Shown here: positions 32,157 to 35,241 of the stretch, piece by piece
Numbering within the stretch: position 1 is the first letter of the stretch
How the letters are laid out: the number at the start of each line of letters is the position of its first letter
Assembly (NCBI GenBank): GCA_902537235.1
Contig: CACBAO010000018.1
Coordinates: 1 to 35,241, forward strand
Source: an uncultured Alphaproteobacteria bacterium
GTDB taxonomy: Bacteria; Pseudomonadota; Alphaproteobacteria; Rhodobacterales; Rhodobacteraceae
Length of the DNA: 35,241 nucleotides
Direction of reading: 5' to 3'
The notes under the pieces: generated by a model
The model's input: the letters and a program-made list of their open reading frames with translations, nothing else
Databases searched by the model: none
What the model was told of the DNA's origin: nothing
Position numbers and translations under genes: made by a program

Positions 32157-32992
32157 TAGTCTGCTTCCCAGTACTTTTGTTTTTCTAAATACTTATTGTA
32201 AGTAGATGTATTTGATCTCTTCTTCGCTCCTTGTATTAATATTTTAATTTTCTTTAGTAGCATACTCTTTGTTAACTGTCGCTGCCATTCATCCAAAACT
32301 GACGACCTTAACAAGTTTTCTAACGCTTGAACTCTAAACCTATCCATGCCCCAGTACTTTTTTGATAATTGATCATTATGCCCACCATTTTTAATCGTAA
32401 GTTTTTGATCAACAAAATTTACTGGATATTTACAACAAAAACGCAACCAAAAATCATAATCTTCGCAAACGTCTAAAGACTCGTCGAAAAGGCCAATATC
32501 ATCAAAAACCTTTTTTTTAATAAGTACACTACTTGGGGAAATACAACAGCGTGGTAAGCAATTTTCAAAAATAAAACCCCCTCGTTTTTTATGAATTTCC
32601 TTCTGATTTAAAAAAATCTTATTTCTGTACCATATTTCGTCGGTGTGGGATAAATTCACAGATAATTTATCTCTAGAAATACTCTTAACTTGTTCCTCAA
32701 GCTTGCGTTTGTGCCATCGATCGTCTGAGTCTAAAAAAGCGATCCAATTACCTGATGCCTCTCGTATTCCAAAATTTCTAGCTGCACTTACGCCCTGCTT
32801 TTTCTGGATTAAAATCTTTACAAACTTAAAGTGCTTAGCAACCATTTCCGTGGTGTTATCCTCAGAGTTATTATCTACCAGAATGATTTCTAACGGTTGA
32901 AAAGTCTGAATTGAAATAGATTTAATTGCCTTTAGTACAAAATCTACTCTATTGAATGTAGGAACTACTACCGAAACGTTAAAGCCTTCCAT
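32156..32992 (-). CDS. Family 2 glycosyltransferase
   Basis: The protein of about 278 residues has the GT-A fold of family 2: VSVVVPTFNR at residues 6-15, IILVDNNSEDNT near 37, GVSAARNFGI near 67, the nucleotide-sugar/metal motif FLDSDDRW (residues 87-93), and CEDYDFWLRFCCKYP as the probable catalytic-base region. HTDEIW and GGHNDQLSKKYWGMDRFR are distinctive and I associate them with a tightly conserved subgroup. No membrane segment remains with this start. The frame continues open to an ATG at 33079, but the extra stretch is not typical and the ATG at 32992 places the first strand as usual. It heads a minus-strand operon; the 118-base gap to the divergent TVP38-like gene shows no convincing promoter. 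Confidence 0.85.
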   Translation of the reverse strand: MEGFNVSVVVPTFNRVDFVLKAIKSISIQTFQPLEIILVDNNSEDNTTEMVAKHFKFVKILIQKKQGVSAARNFGIREASGNWIAFLDSDDRWHKRKLEEQVKSISRDKLSVNLSHTDEIWYRNKIFLNQKEIHKKRGGFIFENCLPRCCISPSSVLIKKKVFDDIGLFDESLDVCEDYDFWLRFCCKYPVNFVDQKLTIKNGGHNDQLSKKYWGMDRFRVQALENLLRSSVLDEWQRQLTKSMLLKKIKILIQGAKKRSNTSTYNKYLEKQKYWEAD

Positions 32993-33110
32993 GAGTCCAG
33001 ATACCTCTTTACAGGAGTACAATATACCGTATCTACTAAACCATATTATTTTAATTAAAAGTAGTATTGCAATAGGCATGCTTACTGTATCCCTTCAGGA
33101 TGAGTGAAAT

Positions 33111-33773
33111 TTGAGACGATTTTTGGGTTATATATCGCTAGCTTTAACTTTTTCATTGGTTCTTTATGCTCTTGACGGATTATCACTAAAAAAGTTTTTA
33201 GATGCGAAACTGGAAATTGAACAAACATGCTCCTCATATCCAGTTATATGCAGAGGTTTCTTTTGTATTCTTTACGTAATTATAGTCTCTGCTTCCATAC
33301 CATTAGCAACAATTCTTTCCATATTTTCAGGAATACTATTCGGCGTTTTTCAGGGAACTTTATTATCAACTTTATCTGCCACGTTTGGAGCGCTATTCAG
33401 TTTTATCTTGGTACGCTACTTCCTAAAAAGTTTTTTGCATAATCAAAGGACAGCTTCTTTTGATGCGTTTCAGAAAATGTTTATCAAAAATGGTATATTC
33501 TATTTGTTTGCGATTAGAATGATACCGGCGTTTCCATTTTATCTAGTTAATATCTTTATGGCCTTTACCCCAATAAAGCTCGTTCCATATAGCATTGTAA
33601 CTTTGATAGGTATCACTCCGATGACTATAATCTATGTATACTTTGGCTCTCAAATTAACAAAATAAATCATATTGCTGAAATATTATCTCCAAAAATATT
33701 GATCATTTTTTGCCTCATAGGCCTGACCCCTCTTATTTTGCGTTATGTCTTTAACTATTTTTTTAGGAAGTAA
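33111..33773 (+). CDS. TVP38/TMEM64 family membrane protein (VTT/DedA-like domain)
   Basis: The 220-residue protein has hydrophobic segments near residues 4-22, 45-75, 80-105, 130-150, 155-178 and 195-215 and the family's re-entrant motif FAIRMIPAFPFYLVN near residue 137, with GILFGVFQGTLLS earlier. Bacterial members lie in the inner membrane; lipid scrambling or transport is proposed for relatives, but no role is established for this branch. The start is TTG at 33111 with AGGA ten bases before it. It is divergent from the glycosyltransferase and followed by a small hairpin. Function in concert with the glycosyltransferase operon is possible but not shown. Confidence 0.88.
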   Translation: MRRFLGYISLALTFSLVLYALDGLSLKKFLDAKLEIEQTCSSYPVICRGFFCILYVIIVSASIPLATILSIFSGILFGVFQGTLLSTLSATFGALFSFILVRYFLKSFLHNQRTASFDAFQKMFIKNGIFYLFAIRMIPAFPFYLVNIFMAFTPIKLVPYSIVTLIGITPMTIIYVYFGSQINKINHIAEILSPKILIIFCLIGLTPLILRYVFNYFFRK

Positions 33774-33780
33774 AAATTAC

Positions 33781-33800
33781 TTTGCTTAGCAAATCTTTTT
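33781..33800 (+). terminator. Weak rho-independent terminator after the TVP38-like gene
   Basis: TTTGC-TTA-GCAAA forms a 5-base-pair stem with a 3-base loop, followed by TCTTTTT. The stem is short and has only two G-C pairs, so efficiency would be low. It starts eight bases after the stop codon. Confidence 0.4.
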
Positions 33801-33834
33801 ATTGGACAATGCTGTATGAGTAAGTTGTGCTGCG

Positions 33835-35193
33835 ATGGAAATTAGAGAACCTGAGAGATTAACCCCTGTTGTGGGTGAAGCAGATGTGATCGTTGTTGGT
33901 TCTGGCCCAGGGGGACTATCCGCAGCAATTGCGGCGGCTAGAGCTGGTGTGAGCGTCATACTTATCGAGCGTTTTGGATGCTTTGGGGGCAATATAACAT
34001 CCGTTGGCGTGGAGGGCTTCGCTTGGTATCGCCATGAGAAAAGCATAGAAGCTGGTGGACTAGCTTTTGAATATGAACAAAGAGCGATAGAAAGTAATGC
34101 AGCAGTTCCTGAGTCGCAATCGAAAAGTTATGAACTTGATAGTGAGGGATTTAAGGTGGTAGCAGATAACCTTGTTTTAAAAGCAGGTATTAGGCCAATG
34201 CTACATCGCGCCTTTTGTGCTCCTATTTTAGATGGTGACGAGATAAAAGGAGTGATTACGGAGTCTAAAGCCGGCAGGGAAGCAATTATTGGCAAAATTA
34301 TTATTGACGCAACTGGTGATGCCGACGTAGCTAGGCGTAGTGGAGTAAAAGTCTTCAAAAATAAAAAAGAGGACATGATATCTGCCTCCGTTATGTTTCA
34401 TATGTCTGGTGTAAATAAAGAAGAGTTTATGAATGAAATAGAGCGTGATCCACAAAAATATAGCGACTGGAGTGACAAGAATTGGCAGGTGCAAACATCT
34501 GGGAAAGAAGATGACATGTTTTCACCTTTTCTTCGCAAACCATTTGAAAAGGCAAAAGATTCTGGCTTGATTGATAGTGACTTGCAAACAATTTCCGGAA
34601 CATGGGGAGCAATACATGATACGGGCGAACTAACTTATCTAAACCTGGTTCATCTTAATGGGATAGATGGCACTGATCCCGAAAGTTTAACTAAGGGTGA
34701 AATAGAGGGGAGAAAAGCAGCTCTAGAAGCTATAGCTGCTTTGAAGGAATATATGCCTGGATGTTCGGCTGGCAAGTTACGAAACTTTGGAATGACAATT
34801 GGTATTAGAGATACGTATAAAATAGATTCTGTATACAACCTCTCAGATGAAGATGTCAAAAATGAGTGCAGGTTTGAAGACAGTGTTGGAATATACCCTG
34901 AGTTCATAGACGGTTTCGGAGTTCTAGTGCTGCCCACCACGGGTAGGTATATGCATATTCCATATCGATCTTTGCTTCCCAAAAATATAAAAGGGTTACT
35001 GGTTGTTGGAAGAGCTATAGGGGGAAGTAATATCGCACATGCTGCAACTAGAAATATGGCCTGCTGCACAGTTACCGGTCAAGGGGCAGGAGTAGCCGCT
35101 GCCGAGACGATAAAGAATAAAACATCCCTGAATAGCGTGAATATTTCAAATGTTCAAAAACTTCTTAGAAAACAGAATGTAAGAGTCTTTTAA
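33835..35193 (+). CDS. FAD-dependent oxidoreductase (FAD_oxidored-like family)
   Basis: The 452-residue protein begins EIREPERLTPVVGEADVIVVGSGPGGLSAAIA (first part a family lead, second part the dinucleotide loop VGSGPGGLSAA near residues 21-31) and continues with LIERFGCFGGN near residue 44, IDATGDADVARRSG near residue 158 and VGRAIGGSNIAHAATRNM near residue 397, all features of the FAD-dependent oxidoreductase family. The two large domains are complete and the protein ends with TAA at 35191. The ATG at 33835 has no strong ribosome site but fits the family's N-terminus. The natural substrate is unknown. It is preceded by a weak terminator, so it probably has its own promoter. Confidence 0.88.
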   Translation: MEIREPERLTPVVGEADVIVVGSGPGGLSAAIAAARAGVSVILIERFGCFGGNITSVGVEGFAWYRHEKSIEAGGLAFEYEQRAIESNAAVPESQSKSYELDSEGFKVVADNLVLKAGIRPMLHRAFCAPILDGDEIKGVITESKAGREAIIGKIIIDATGDADVARRSGVKVFKNKKEDMISASVMFHMSGVNKEEFMNEIERDPQKYSDWSDKNWQVQTSGKEDDMFSPFLRKPFEKAKDSGLIDSDLQTISGTWGAIHDTGELTYLNLVHLNGIDGTDPESLTKGEIEGRKAALEAIAALKEYMPGCSAGKLRNFGMTIGIRDTYKIDSVYNLSDEDVKNECRFEDSVGIYPEFIDGFGVLVLPTTGRYMHIPYRSLLPKNIKGLLVVGRAIGGSNIAHAATRNMACCTVTGQGAGVAAAETIKNKTSLNSVNISNVQKLLRKQNVRVF

Positions 35194-35241
35194 TTGGGAA
35201 AAGTATCAATAGAAAAAAAGCTCTTTAAAGTTGAGGAGATT
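35194..35241 (+). CDS. Possible start of another gene, cut by the window end
   Basis: A TTG directly after the stop of the FAD oxidoreductase opens 16 codons to the end (MGKVSIEKKLFKVEEI). The upstream ribosome site is poor. The stretch is too short to assign; it may equally be non-coding. Confidence 0.25.
   Translation, partial: MGKVSIEKKLFKVEEI

Noticed and set aside
32993-33079. N-terminal extension of the glycosyltransferase (hydrophobic stretch from an ATG at 33079)
   Set aside because: Family 2 enzymes of this kind start just before the VSVVVPTFNR strand, and the extension overlaps the divergent promoter gap. It cannot be fully excluded.

Overview
The window reads as a compact, AT-rich chromosome segment from an aerobic proteobacterium, most likely an alphaproteobacterium (perhaps marine). 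The case rests on three things: a late-cobalt cobalamin operon with cobF and a free-standing cobE, alphaproteobacterial-looking catabolic acyl-CoA genes, and very tight gene packing. The species cannot be named from sequence alone. There are 33 recognisable genes, including one cut by the left edge. A very short reading frame at the right edge may be another. I saw no rRNA, tRNA, CRISPR array, insertion sequence or integrase, and no gene-free stretch longer than about 130 bases.

Region 1 (1-6913) is a cobalamin operon: cobJ (5' end missing), cobK on the opposite strand, then cobL, cobE, cobM, cobB, cobA, cobF and cobU/cobP. Most neighbours overlap by a few bases, so translation is probably coupled. 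Together they cover most corrin-ring methylations, the precorrin-6A reduction, a,c-diamide formation and nucleotide-loop activation. cobG/cobZ, cobH, cobI and the cobaltochelatase must lie elsewhere. Region 2 (6955-9260) holds three housekeeping or accessory genes: a thioredoxin-fold protein and rpe on the minus strand, and a quinone oxidoreductase on the plus strand.

Region 3 (9263-20380) is a seven-gene minus-strand operon resembling the acyclic terpene utilisation (atu) and leucine/isovalerate (liu) clusters: AtuA-like protein, acyl-CoA synthetase, carboxyltransferase, crotonase, biotin-carrying subunit, nitronate monooxygenase-like protein and a TIGR03084 metal-binding protein. A divergent acyl-CoA dehydrogenase of the branched-chain (citronellyl-/isovaleryl-CoA) type faces it. 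The expected flow is acid activation, alpha,beta-dehydrogenation, gamma-carboxylation by the biotin enzyme, then hydration, which is the known logic for 3-methyl-branched acids.

Region 4 (20403-28186) has a second quinone oxidoreductase on the minus strand. On the plus strand follows a bifunctional hydratase/3-hydroxyacyl-CoA dehydrogenase and two acyl-CoA dehydrogenase subunits, arranged like pimF-pimC-pimD of dicarboxylic acid degradation. A complete tungstate ABC importer (tupB-tupC-tupA) starts only 3 bases after them.

Region 5 (28200-32992, minus strand) contains an amidase and a tightly packed set of family 2 glycosyltransferase, MTA/SAH-type nucleosidase, spore-photoproduct-lyase-family radical SAM protein and short-chain dehydrogenase. 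I know of no assigned pathway for this set, and it is the best candidate here for an undescribed system. Region 6 (33111-35241, plus strand) holds a TVP38-type membrane protein, a weak terminator, a FAD-dependent oxidoreductase and the possible start of one more gene.
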